A DNA stretch of 58,241 bases, taken from Psilocybe azurescens (Eukaryota; Basidiomycota; Agaricomycetes; Agaricales; Agrocybaceae). The translations under genes were made by a program, and so were the position numbers. The stretch covers positions 1 to 58,241 of the forward strand of contig JAJIRX010000837.1 in NCBI GenBank assembly GCA_023853785.1. Direction: 5' to 3'. This document shows positions 46,002-58,070 of the stretch, one piece after another. Each line of letters starts with the position of its first letter. Within the stretch, counting starts at the first letter, position 1. Below the pieces are notes generated by a model that was given only the letters and a program-made list of their open reading frames with translations, made no database searches and was not told where the DNA came from.

Positions 46002-47061
46002 ATGACAGAACATCCGCCTCTAGACTCTTATTTCTCAGAGAACACTCGACAACATGTCAAAGATCTTGTCACTTTCTTCGAAACATCCACAGAGGATCAA
46101 GAACGCCGAACAGCGTATCTGTACGTTTCCGCTATCTTATCTGACTTACAGATTACTGCGCTTATACTTGTTGCTTTGGATGGGTAGAAATGGAGTGGAG
46201 CCCTATTCTCGGCTTGCTGCAGTCCTTGTCCTCTTGTTCGAGAGAGATGGCGTGTTGCGCGTGTTGATGACGACGCGCGGTAAGAATCTGAAAACTCACG
46301 GCGGTCAGTCATCCTTACCTGGTGGCAAGATGGATGTCGAAGATAACAGAGATGTGGCTGCTACCGCTGTGGGTCATCAATATTCTTAACCTATATTGCA
46401 TCTTAAAGTCTTTGCTTTTGTATTAAAAAGTACCGGGAAGCACACGAGGAGGTGTCCCTTCCGAGAACCTGCGCTCATATCCACACGCTTGGAACTCTGG
46501 ATCTTCAGCCATTTCACCATTTAGTCGTCACTCCTGTAGTCGCTCTGCTCACCGATAATTCAATACTCGATGAATTGGTACCACATAAAGGAGAGGTCGA
46601 TCATATCTTCTCTCATCCATTGGAAGCTTTCCTAAATCCCAGCCTTGCTGCCGACCTCGAACCGCTTGTACCTCATGGAAGCGACTACTGGCCTTATGAA
46701 TCTAGATATCATGTATTTCACTCGCATGTTTACGGCTTGATTGCTCTTTTTTCTGATTCTTATTTGCGTTTAGCACCACAAGGATCATGTAATCAAAGAA
46801 TTAGGGGAACGACTTATCGCTTGCACGCCTTTCAGACGAGTGCATCTCCGATAACAGGCTTTACAGCAGATATTATGGTAAGACCTCAATCTTCTGCTGC
46901 ATGTCAGTACTTTCCACTGATAGACGACTGTAATGGCGTAGATACGAGTCGCGGAGGTAGCATACCAAAGAGAGGCCGAGTATGAGAGGTATGCCGTCGA
47001 CCAGATCAGGAGTTCACAGGCATGGGTGGAAGCTTTTGAGCAAAGACTTCTGAAATCCTAG
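46002..47061 (+). CDS. Nudix hydrolase, PCD1/CoA diphosphatase-like
   Basis: The ATG at 46002 gives MTEHPPLDSYFSEN. Introns 46121-46187, 46369-46430, 46713-46773 and 46878-46941. Spliced coding reads SRLAAVLVLLFERDG, LMTTRGKNLKTHGGQSSLPG and the Nudix box GGKMDVED, then TAYREAHEEV across an intron (the G-x5-E-x7-RE-x2-EE pattern), LDLQPFHHLVVTPVVALLTD, HPLEAFLNP, DYWPYESRYH, TTYRLHAFQTSASPITGFTA and AEYEREY-like AEYERYAVDQI. The SSLPGGK context and the TSASPI-G-TA block are those of the peroxisomal CoA/8-oxo-dGTP diphosphatase branch. Expected reaction: hydrolysis of a nucleoside diphosphate linked to another moiety. One G is missing in the run at 46804-46807. Head-to-head with the caleosin gene, 437 bp apart. 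Confidence 0.85.
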
Positions 47062-47649
47062 GCCGCTTAGTAAATTTATGCACGATATGGGTTCTCACCG
47101 TAGCTATACTACTGGACTAATGGTCCTGTACATATATTTGAAAGGCAGTCATTGTCAGGTGTAGAGTCACTTGGCTCTTCTGTTCTTGAGTCGAATAATG
47201 GATTTATATTACACACTTCCAATAAATTTCCAGTCGTTTTCCAGCCAGATAAACCCTGTGGATGCTCAACGTCTGGCGTCCCAGCGATTCGTGAGCCCCT
47301 AACTATATGGCGATCCTTATTCGGCCCGCTGATCCGGTCAAGCTTTTGGTAATTAGACGCAAACAGTGTATGAGACCGCAGATTTTGTTCAAGTTCAAAA
47401 CGGTCATTTGAACCTCAAAGCTACACCACTCTTGTGCCTTTATATTATCTGTCCATAATGTCGAAGTTCTGACAACCAGGGGCCTGGACAAGCCGCACGC
47501 GCATTCTTCGTAAACCGAGCTCAAGAAAAAGCCTCCAAAGAGCCGAATTAAAACAATCTCGAGGCTACTTACCTACCACGAAAGCCCTATCATTCATAAC
47601 AAAAGCCGTGCATATACGATAATTCAACACGGATACGCCTTTGACAGCA
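47062..47649. other. Intergenic, no gene recognised
   Basis: Between two plus-strand genes; only short frames without similarity. Confidence 0.4.
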
Positions 47650-50600
47650 ATGCCAATAACACCAGCGCAGAAAGCCGCTATGGAGGAAGTGATCAGCGCC
47701 ATTTTAGCTGTTCAAGCACCTCGAGGAAGGCGCCAGTTAGCTGGAATGTTCACGGAGCTGGTTGACCGGACCTCTTGGCCACAGTACTACGAAGTACGTT
47801 CATTTCCACCCATGAAATATTGTATAAGACTCTAATGAACTGGAATAGGTGATACCTGAACCTCGGTGCTTGAAGAACATCCAGACAGGCATCGCGAAAG
47901 GGAGATATAAGGAAGCGACAGATGTATACACCGATCTATCTCTCGTGTTTTGGAACGCGTTGTTCTATAATGAGTTAGACAGTCAGATTGCGCTAGATGC
48001 AAAGACTCTCAAAGTACGTGTTTGTCGACGCGTCTCGTCTCGTCTTGTAGTCGGCCGTACTGAGGCTATGGTTTTAGGATCTCTTAGAATCGGAATGGAA
48101 GAAACGCACCGTGCTTCCCATTACTCGCTCTTCTCCCCCACCTTCCTCCGCACAAAAAGTACACGCAGTAACAAAAGAGGTTGCTAAAGAAAAGAAGAAA
48201 GATACAGCACCGACTCCAGCAGCTGCAGCGACACCGGCCCCTTCTACACCGGCCCTTCCTACACCTGCACCATTATCTATTCCTGCTGCTGCTTCTACCC
48301 CGGCACGCACAGTAACACCAGCAGCTCAGAATCAGAATCAGAATCAGAACCACGCAACTGCAACACCCACAGCAAGCACCAGCACTTCCGGTTACGCGTA
48401 TACAAGGCCCGTCCCTATTCGCCCGAAATCTGCGCAACGCCAGACGCCCGATATCGACGTGGACGTGGTGTCGCCAGATTCTGATGAGGCGGAATCTGAT
48501 GGTGCTACTGCTGCATTCCAAGCCGATCGAGACCCGCAGAGTGAAGAGATCGTGAAGCAGTTGGAGAAGGGCTTGCCGAGATGGCCCGGGTTTGGAGAGG
48601 ATGGGTGGATGGCGGAGTCCAAACCTGTATGTTGTCCTTTCTTCATCGATTTTTATATATTTTCCTCATTGTAAATAAAGGAACGCTTCTCAGATATAGT
48701 TCATGCTCTCAAGACATTCAAAGATATCATGTACGTCTTTTCTGCCCGTATGAGTTACAAAAAGTCATTTTCGACTGTAGTGGCAATCGCCTTGCTATTT
48801 GCCTTGAATCGGTACCAGAGGAGTCGTCACCGACGCTGCATCTCTCATCTACTTCCCCAATTTCTCTGAAGCAAATTGAAGTAGGTCTACAAAGATTGCC
48901 CTTCTGTATACATGACCTGACCTTCCTTAAAACTTATAGACGCGAACAAGACACAAGCTATACAAAAGCGCAAAAGAGTTCGATCATGATATGGCACGGC
49001 TCTTCGAGAAGGCGCGTCGATGGCATGATCCTGGCACAGAAGCATATGGCCGAACACTCCTTCTCCAGGTAAATATCGTACCATTTCCTTTATGTCCACA
49101 GCCGTTTTCTTATCTTGCGCGTGGATAGCGCCTTTATCAAGCACTCACGTCTCCCAATCCTCCTGCTGCACCGTATATCTCGACCACTAACTTTGCGGCG
49201 CTGCGAGCTGGTCCAGGAAACGTCAAACCTGTCCACGGTGCTGACAGCGAAGGCGTTCCGAACGTAACGACCCATCGTGTTCTTTCGCGAGACCGGACTT
49301 TCGTCGACGAAGTGAACTACAAGGGTGGAAGATCAAGTTGGCCGATTGGGTGCATTTGAGTAACCCTGATGACCCCGGTCGGCCAATAATTGGGCAGGTG
49401 TTCAGGTGCTGGGTGTCGGAGGAGTTGTAAGCCTTCTTTGAAAGTGAATGCGATTGATTGACGCTCATATATCACCCTGTTTTTCTAGCGGTAAATCCGG
49501 GCGTCCTGGCATCACCGTGTCATGGTATTACAGACCCGAGCAGGTCGGTGACAATTCCTAAAATAGCGCCCATTCGATTGACTGAAACCCCTTTATGCAG
49601 ACATTCCACCCATCCAACAGACAATTTTGGGAGGGCGAGGTATTCAAAACAAGTACGTAATGTTTACCTCCATTTCTGTAGTGACCGTGTTTAATGAACG
49701 GAACCCCTGAAATCTTCAGGCCACTTCGCAGACCACCCTGTCGAGGACATTATTGAGAAAATCGCTTGTCAATTTACGGCACGGCATATAAGGGGCGGCC
49801 TCGGCCCCTTTCTGGTATGTCGGCTTCCCGCTGTACGTCTGCGATTCGCGGTACAACGACCGCGACCGGGTTTTCGTGAGGATCAAGAACTGGAATTCAT
49901 GCGTTCCTGAAGAGGTCAGACAGAGTACCGAATTTATGCCGATCTACCCATTTGAGAGGACGGTGTATCCGGTGCGGCACCCGAGTCCGTTTGTGGCCAA
50001 AGGTGCTGGTGGAAAGATCAAAGGACCTGGAGGGATCCTTGAGCCTTCACCTGATCTCGTGGATGGTGTGGATGAGGGGGCGAATAGTAAAAAAGATCGC
50101 GAAGCGATGGCGCGGGCGCTGCAAGAGTGGTTAACACTAACACTGCGTATGCAACTCCGTACCAAAACGTACAAGCTCCGTATGTCCAACAACAACAACA
50201 ACAACAAATCGGCCAGCGTGTGGGTCCCGACAGGTCGGTGGTTATGGCAGCGGGCGGATTGGCTTCGATAGGTGGTCCTAGCCAGGTGGAGAAGCTTCCA
50301 CCAGACACAGGTATGTGGCTTTTGTTCGCACGCAGAAGGAAGTTGTGCACTTCTGGTTCTGGGATGGTTTTTTGAGCTGATTATCATGCTTCCTTTCCAT
50401 ACATTCATCTTTTCTTTGCATCTGCCCTGTCATCTTATCGACACCGCGCCTGGACTGGAATGGACTGCCTTATTTTCTCGCCTTCAACAAACAAACAAAC
50501 AAACATAGCTAAACTGGTCGACCGCGATCCAGAAACGAACGAAGTTCTGTGGTTCGCAGCTCCGCCTCTGAACATGGCACGTGCGAATGGGCCTCGGCAT

Positions 50601-50795
50601 AGTTTAGCGTATCTGCAATTCCTGGCGGCGAAACGGAAGAAGGACCACACGGAGCATGAAACCGACGCCGACGATAAAATGGATCACGACGAAGGCCAAG
50701 CTGCGAAGCGCGCGTACATATGTCGCTCCCACCGTGACGGAGACGATGCAAGCTCTTTGGAGAGAAATGTTCATCGATGGAGCCCGGTAGATTGA
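47650..50795 (+). CDS. rsc1: Bromodomain-bromodomain-BAH subunit of RSC-type chromatin remodeller
   Basis: The ATG at 47650 gives MPITPAQKAAMEEVISAILA. Bromodomain 1 spans an intron (47794-47848): TSWPQYYE, VIPEPRCLKNIQTGIAKGRY, DLSLVFWNALFYNE. An Ala/Pro/Thr-rich linker with NQNQNQN (about 48330-48350) follows. Bromodomain 2: ERFSDIVHALKTFKD, LESVPEESSPTLHLSSTSPI, FEKARRWHDPGTEAYGRTLL. Then STTNFAALRAGPGNVKPVHG and the BAH domain (about 49290-49930): DRTFVDEVNYKG, LADWVHLSNPDDPGRPIIGQ, VFRCWVSEE, SWYYRPEQ, FWEGEVFKT, HPVEDIIEKIACQF, VRIKNWNSCVPEEVR. A poly-Gln stretch lies at about 50190-50212. The C-terminal part reads KLVDRDPETNEVLWFAAPPL. About nine introns. This order matches yeast Rsc1/Rsc2. 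Nuclear, binds acetylated histones. Several one-base frame breaks (near 49333, 49791, 50130, 50718). Confidence 0.87.
50486..50504. repeat. (AAAC)n microsatellite
   Basis: Four to five AAAC units just upstream of an acceptor (ATAG at about 50509) in the last intron region of the Rsc1-like gene. Confidence 0.85.
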
Positions 50796-51890
50796 TTCTC
50801 TGTTCCTCATGCAAATCTCTTTTTCTTGGCGACTCAGATTCGCGCGCGCTCGTCGTCTTTTGTGCAGGTGGGTTAAGTATATATATGTATTACGTTTTAA
50901 TCTCAGTACATTAGATTGTTCTTATGTTCCGGTTATCCCATGGTTTGATCAGTAGTGTATAAAATACTTCATCAGCTTCCTGATTGTGGAGAGAAAAGAT
51001 ATTCAATCATTCAACAAGTGGATCAGTCAAAAATTTCGCCATCCGCCCTTCCCCGGAACCGGTAATCAACTGGGGTAACGATCTATCACTGGTCAGTTAA
51101 ATCTCCTTCATCGCCGCTCCTCCCTCCGGATAATGGTCAGATTTCGACCTAATGAAACGCCTTCAGCGAAACGCGTTTGTTTCAGGTCATTGTAAGTGGG
51201 GTCTTTCTGGTGTATGCGTACGGTACAGACCCTAGTTACCGTGTTTACAGATTTTTGTTTACACATTGAAGACGTTTCAATTGATTGGACGGTGTGGCCT
51301 CAAACTTGTTATGGCCTCATAGGAACTACATGAACGCCCTTCTTCAGCCCCCATTGCCGAGATGTGGCAATTGGGTGTAATTGGACCTGTTGAAATTGCT
51401 TGTCGCAAGCCATCAGTATCGGTTAAGGTCGGGAGCGCAAAGGTGCGCCGCGCGCGACGCGACCTAGGCCTCAATAAACTGAGGAATTTTCTTTCAGTCC
51501 TGTTGAGGATCCATCGACATCATTCTTAGGTCATTCGCAATGTTGACGCTCCGATGTAGTGTTATGTTTTTTAAGCCGTCTTCTTTGCAAAATGAAAAGA
51601 AGGAGTGTTGCCCTGCGGGGACTGTCTTTTGGATCATGGGTAAAAACTCTGCCACATGTATGCACTGAATCCAGACGAACTTTCGGAGGTGCCGGTACTG
51701 CCTTAGCTTGGCCTTGCCGTTTATCTGCATATAGAACCACGGCGCAGACAGGGCGCCTACTTTAGTACTAGATCTCGATTCACGACAAATCTCTCACACT
51801 GAACTCACATGTATATACATAGCCTTCTGCCCTGGTTTATCAGCCCATCCCTTCCTGTTCGGAACCCTCACTGCGAAATCGGTGTCCGCG
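50796..51890. other. Intergenic, no gene recognised
   Basis: Downstream of the Rsc1-like gene and upstream of the membrane-protein gene. A minus-strand frame of 78 codons at 51494-51730 has no recognisable feature. Confidence 0.4.
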
Positions 51891-53628
51891 ATGTTGTCAA
51901 TCCTCCTCACGCTGGCAGCCTCGACTTCTTTCGCTCATGGTGCAGGCGTTCTTCAACAACGAGCGGCTCAGACGTCCGCGGTATGCACTTCGGACTTCAC
52001 TTGGATGGACAATGCGCAAAGCACTTCGCCTTGTCAAGTTGTCACTCAGTTGAATGCAATCTGTAACAATGGCAGTACGTTCAGGCTTAGTCCATGTAAC
52101 TCATAGCATGATACTGAACACCCTTAGATTATGAAATCCCTGCCATTAATGCTACGACTCATTACGACAATCCTGGTGTTAATGTTAATTCCACCCCGAT
52201 ATCTTTTTGCACATGGTATTAAATATTCAGACATCCTTGGAGCTATCTGGCTGATACACTCCTCAAGTTCTTGGGCTTCGTACAATCTCATCAGTGCATG
52301 TACTGCCTGTCAAAATGCAGATTTCCAGTCCAAGATCGCTATGTATGACCGTCATTTACTGTATCCAATCAGCCATTAATTGTGTGCTTGCTTAGATGGT
52401 CGGACTATTCTTCCTTGTGTTCAGGAAGGCTATCCACAAGGTACGCGTTCTGGGTACCCGTTCATCTATCAGTTTGGCTGACTCGCTACCGAAAGTTACT
52501 TCCCATCCAATATAACGCTACCAGACGGTCTCACTATACCTTTTGGGCTGGACAAGATCGTGAGTCTCTTCCAATGTAATAAAGCACGTGTCTCATCTTT
52601 CAAATCAGCCACAACCTGGCCCAACGGGAGATTTAGTTTGACGAACGCGCAGCAGATAGCCAGAGAAAGTGAGGAGATCTTTTTCTTAACCCAGTTCTGC
52701 CTTTACCAATCTCTTTTACAGATCATGCCGACTTGGGACAAGCCCCTCCTGCTAAGAAAAAGTCAACGAATGTAGGAGCAATTGTAGGGGTGTGATCGGA
52801 GGTTTGGTTGTCATTGCTGCAGCTATCGCAGCGGCCCTGTACATCCTCCGCCGACAACGACAATCCGCTGCTGGTACTCTTCCACTTTCCGACTCGTCGG
52901 GTCACATGCGATCAGTGTCAGATGTAACGACCTCCACACGAGCATACACCACCCTATCCTCAACGCCATTCAAAAGTCCTGGGAGCCCAACCATCTTGAC
53001 ACACAACACGAGCGTGCGATCCGTTCCCTTCTTCAGCTCAGTGGCGGCCAGCACTATCCCCTATGGAACTGCCAGCCCTTCACCCCATGTCCCACAGACA
53101 GTAGCTTCACCCCCTCCTGGAAACCGAGTTGAAGACGTTATTGAACCATTCACAACGCCTCCGCAGCAAGCGAATATCAGCCACGATCGGAAGCAATCGA
53201 ATGGGAGTGGATTCCCTGTTTACGATTCTCCCTCTGCTCCTCCGGTGGGTGGCATGCGAATGGAGATTACTCGCCCTACAACGCCCAGCCAGAGCCAGAG
53301 GGTCGGGCGATATAATCCTCCTGCCTATTCGGAATCTTCAGTAGGCCACGGCAGTCGGCCCGCTCATCGCGGAAAACAGGCATCGAGCGATACACTTCAC
53401 TCTCTCGCTTCGGGCAGGAATCAGGGAGCGCGGCCAACTATTGAACATAGTCCTAGCTCCAGTGGCTCGGGTATGGCTAACATCGTGGGTCAAATGTCTG
53501 CATCCAACAATGAATCGAGCGGCAGTGGTAGCAATACCCCAGGACACGGCCGCCAAGTAAGCACATCCAGGGACGAGAAACGGCGACCACCGGAAGATGA
53601 AAGTATCAGCGGCCGGGACATCGCCTAA
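51891..53628 (+). CDS. Single-pass membrane protein with Cys-containing ectodomain
   Basis: The ATG at 51891 gives MLSILLTLAASTSFAHGAG, a clear signal peptide. The ectodomain has TSDFTWMDNAQSTSPCQVVT, LNAICNNGN (intron 52075-52127), ATTHYDNPG, CTCSWASYNLISACTACQ, SNITLPDGLTIPFWAGQD, TTWPNGRFSLTNAQQIA and KKKSTN, spread over seven or so small exons. Then comes the membrane span GAIVGGVIGGLVVIAAAIAA and LYILRRQR, a basic stop-transfer, and a cytoplasmic Ser/Pro-rich tail of about 250 aa ending GRDIA at 53628. This ectodomain/TM/disordered-tail build is common among uncharacterised mushroom proteins and recalls SKG6/Mid2-like sensors; the sensor role is inference. The G-run at 52787-52790 must be one longer to join VGAIVG to VIGGL. 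Confidence 0.75.
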
Positions 53629-55216
53629 AGATATTTTAAAATTTCTTTTATCCTTATGCAGGTACCCTAGAGCTATGGGTTCCTCGTTTCTTCTATGGAC
53701 ATCGGTCATCTGTCTATCCCTTGTAAACAATCTGTACCACTGGAAATTTTTCTGTAAGAGTAAAACACAGGGCACCATACTTACGATAGAACGGTTTATA
53801 CTCCCCGGTATACGGATTAATAGGGATGTATCCATACTTTGTATTGCGATATCTCTCCGACCAAGGCACCATATACTCGAGTAATAATAGTACAAGTACA
53901 TGTATTTATCAAATTCTTCGGACTAGAAATACCTCATTCTGACATTGACATGAGAGTTGGCCGACCCGTTTTGATGAAAAGATAACAGCTGACCTACCCC
54001 ACATGCTGTCTGCTAACAATGACTTCTAGAATCAGATATCTTGGTCAATGTCGAAATGCGATCTCCAAGAGAAAGTCTACCGAACAAGACATGGGCGCCT
54101 CTGTAAAAGGGGCGGAGAACAGCCCTGACTACCCCAGTCCATATGCTTTCATAGAAGAGCATAGCACTGGAAGATAGTGTTCAATATAGTACTCAAAACG
54201 GCGACCTTTGCCCTCCGACAGTAGCTCGTGGGAGAGGAAATGTGACAGAGCAGATTTGAAGCCGTGGGCCTTAAGGATAGATACTTGTATTTCCAGAAGA
54301 CTGACTGAGGGTGAGCACACATGTAACACGGAATGTTTAATTTTAACGACACAGAGAAGCCAGTGAGAAAGTAGGCAATGTGCTGATAACTCGCGTATTC
54401 ATATTTTACTGAACGGCTATAGCTTATGTGTATGGGTGGGCATACACGGCTAACATAGAAGACTTCTTCTGCCTAGACAGGCTAGACATACATCTGATAT
54501 TCTGATTGAAATGGGGTATAGGGTTTTGAAGAGAAATTTATCCTTGAGTCCTATTCTAATCATTTCTCCAGTCGAAATAGCAATCACGACAAGAGGCATT
54601 GTTCAACCTGTATCAAATAAAAGCCAGCTATGACCTATCTCGATCTGTAATGTTCCATGCACGCTGCATAACACTGCATAGCCGGCCAATGTTGTATAGG
54701 GCCTTCGATGATAAGCGATGTAAGTGTCAAGCAGAGTACATACAAATAATGTCGCAGACGTCGGATATTTTCGAAGTCCTGCACAGTCGGGTAGGATGCC
54801 ATGTCCTGAGAACCTGCATCGCGCAAGTCGTAAATTAAAAGATGCCGAAACCGAGACCAATTGAATACAGTGCGCAGCAGAGCATTCTTTGATATTCTTA
54901 TCATGCACAGAAGTCTGTAGGCCATTAATAAATATAAATAACACCGCACGACGAAGAAGGTCGACCAAGTCGGATGATTATCGATTATCCTCCGAGGCTT
55001 TAATTATTATAATAGGCCGTGGCCTTATGCGTGTACAAGATGGAAATTGAGAATTATCGTCGCTATGCCAATCATATGCTTCAAACACAGAGGTTTGGAC
55101 ATAGGCGAAGATCAGCGTTGACGTAGTACAGAATTTGGTAAATGACGTTACCGCCCCCATAACGAGCACACCAGAGAGGACCCACAATTTCATAAAGATC
55201 TAAATAAAGATAGGGT
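53629..55216. other. Intergenic, no gene recognised
   Basis: About 1.6 kb. Frames up to about 120 codons (minus, 54603-54968) are not supported by any motif or splice pattern. Confidence 0.4.
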
Positions 55217-58070
55217 AAGGATACGAGATGAAGCTTCCACCGTCTCGTCAGATATGAATTCATATTTGGGTGTATAATTAGCAAGCATCCCAATGAGACA
55301 ACTATGAGCCCATCTTGAAAGATGGTGCGCGTTCAATACCAACAAAAAATATTTAGTACTTGGATATTTGGCAGAAGTGAAAGATCATTGACATTGCTGT
55401 ATTGAACTCACTGAGCATGATAGGTTGACTGCATTTGAAGATGTTCAATCAGTAGGATAATGGACGTGTTAAAGAGAACCTTGAGAAACCTTGAAAGGAC
55501 CCAGTTCAGAGCTGCCCTAAATTCACGTCACGTGGAAGATCGGCGCGTCAAAAATAGTGCTCGCATCTCGCTTTCCCCAAAATGGGCCGTATACTTAATG
55601 GCAAAAGAGGTCTGGTTCGTCTATATGGAATATCTGCTAATCCATTGTGTGGCATTGCCCCTCGGTAAAGTGTGCAAGTAATACTCTACGCTATCAACGT
55701 GTAACAGAACCTTCCAACTTTCACTTGGAGACGTCCCATGCCCTCTGAGGCGGTATCAGTGGTATCTGTACAGCCATGTTCACTGCACGCTTCTGATTCT
55801 GTGGTACATCTTATCCAGGCTTTGTGCAAGTGTCATGACAAATCAATCATAGAACCGGCCCCAGAACATGCTGTGTAGATCGTCGAGCTGCCTTTTCAGG
55901 AGTCTTTACATATCAATCAGCACACACCAGATATTAGCGAGTATGCCCAGGCTTCCGTGAGATCATGCTGGAAGCAAAATACAAAGGGTTTGCGATATAC
56001 TTTATTTATAGATTGCAAAAACGTGTTGTGTGTAAAATGAGGCTGTCTGTGGGTGCCCCCGTGAGAGCACGAAGTATTTTTCGTCTTTCCAATTACTGTA
56101 GATCATGCACAAGTCTCGCTAATCTCACAATAGTGCTTGGAACCGTCAGCAGAGATGAGGCAGCCATCTTGCTATGTCTTGATTCTTCGTGGGCGCCTAA
56201 CTCATTGGGCCGTTATCAACCCAGTTTACCGACAGGCGTCGCCCACAAATGCAGGGTTTCTCGTGAGCTGTCGAATTTACTCGTTCCAGATAATCAATGT
56301 GTGTTAATTCCTGCTTCGACGTTATCGATCACTCTATCTATCTCCACTTTATTAAGACATTGAATGTTTTAGGGCAAAGACGGGGTCTGTGTGTAGAACC
56401 TAGACCTTTAATGCTTCGTGGCTACCGCGAAATTTTTGATTCTTTCCTTCTCCGCTGATGAGTATATTTTTAAGATAAGCATCTCTTTCTCCATACGAAA
56501 CGTGCACTTACAGCGTTACGATCCAGTTTATAGTACGGAAAACACGATGCAGATTTTCTAATCTATTTAATATCCTGACCATTGAGTCTTTATTTACCAC
56601 CTTCTCGTCGATTCTGAGTATGTCTGACATTAAGCTTTCAACCTCTATCAGCGACTTATTCTCTCATATCAATTTGGACGACGAGGACATGAAAGCCAAC
56701 AAACTCCCTCATAACGTCAATCACAAAAAGAAGGCCCCAAAACTTGGAACAGCAACTCGGGACGAAAAGTCGAGGGAAACAAGAAGAAGACCCTGTTTCT
56801 GATCCTGGACGTGAGTTTTATTGCCTCACGGTCGTATTGCTGAATTTCGTCTGACATTGCCAAAGCTAAATCTACGCATGATTTTGAGGCCTTTCTCTAT
56901 CACATAGAAGCGATTTCGTCAATCCTGGATAAGCCTCTGGTAGATTCAGCGAATTATCCTCCACGTCAGTCCATCATTGTGTATATATTTGCGTTCAAGA
57001 GAACTGATTCCAAATATAATCATTAGTCACTATCATGTATTCTGACTCTGATCCTGAGGCGCCGATCGAAGAGCACTATTTGGATTCTGTCAGAAAATAT
57101 TGGATGGATAAGGGCTTAATCCCACCCGCTCTTATTAGACGGGTTCCACAGCACGAAGATCCAAAGAGCCCAAAAAAATAATGCAGAACAGCGTAAAGAT
57201 CCAAAGCGACCTAGGACGAATCATCCCTTTTACGAGAGGATAATGGGAAGCGTAGCCTACAGCCTCCAACATCCGAAGGCGACCGCCCCCGGGAGTCGAC
57301 GCGACCCTCACTACGCCTTGGGACGTTTCATTGATGCTCATATTGCTAGCCGCCGGGGAATGCCCCACAAAGTGCCCTTCAAAGCTTTCTGTATCGTTGA
57401 CACGGAAGTCGGCCACATTCCAGATCATTATGGTCATAGTGCCTGGACTGCAAAAGCAACACCTCCGCGAGAGAAAGACGACATTTACCTTGATACCATG
57501 TATCGGAGGGCTCTGGTATATCCTTCACTGAAGGGAGAAGTCCCAGAGCCGCCTGTATCACTTCCGAACTTTCACCACTCCATTGAACATTGCGCAGAAA
57601 ATATTGCATTTCCCTACATACGTCACTTTGCGCGGGACTTCCTGGCCAACGGCACGAATGGGCGCAACATTGTCATGGGTCTCTAACGATGGCGCTGGAC
57701 AAGACGCCTATTCCTTTTGTGTATTTTGCCGCACGTGCTTGGAATGAATGCGATGCAATGTTGGGCCTGTGCATCGTGGACCGCGTGGGTGATCCCCCGT
57801 GTTTTATCAGTCAAATGCAACGGTGAGTCTCATACGCGTTACTGTATGGAGTGTCCCATTTAAAACAGCGTCCTTGTTAGCGAGATATGTTGAGCTAGAT
57901 GGGAACACAATACAACAGATACACTCGTTCAAATAAATAGATATCACATTTCCGATTATTCGATACCATAGACTTACAGTCAATGATGTACTATGTTTAC
58001 ATGCCCTTTTTGATTCGTGGCCTGTACATCAAAGTAAACATTTGATGCTTTGACTTTGCTCGAGCCACAA
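55217..58070 (+). repeat. Segmental duplicate of 39354-40850 (fuller copy)
   Basis: Direct-orientation duplicate 16 kb from its partner. It contains about 1.4 kb upstream of the deaminase-like gene, the whole gene, and about 180 bp downstream. The partner lacks 56226-57573. Within the aligned parts, changes are scattered substitutions and small indels. Confidence 0.85.
56620..57893 (+). CDS. Uncharacterised protein with cytidine-deaminase-like CAE...FCxxC residues
   Basis: The ATG at 56620 gives MSDIKLSTSISDLFSHINLD. Introns (about 56811-56866, 56965-57027, 57824-57880) join exons reading THDFEAFLYHIEAISSILDK, IEEHYLDSVRKYWMDKGLIP, then the large exon with MGSVAYSLQHP, VPFKAFCIVDTEVGHIPDHY, IYLDTMYRRALVYPSLKGEV and HHSIEHCAENIAFPYIRHFA. 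Then RNIV(I)GSLTM and a region where FC-x2-C must be read across small indels, followed by ECDAMLGLCIVDRVGDP. In the duplicate at 40.4 kb the same region is clean and shows AFCRNC. Zinc-dependent deaminases use (H/C)AE and PCxxC about 35 residues apart; the spacing and the CAExxA context fit. One-base breaks lie at 56764-56767, 57174-57181 and near 57677. Family and substrate unknown. Confidence 0.55.

Noticed and set aside
53338..53901. A 187-codon minus-strand frame over the end of the membrane-protein gene
   Set aside because: Antisense to the well-supported Ser/Pro-rich tail; no motif and no splice pattern of its own.
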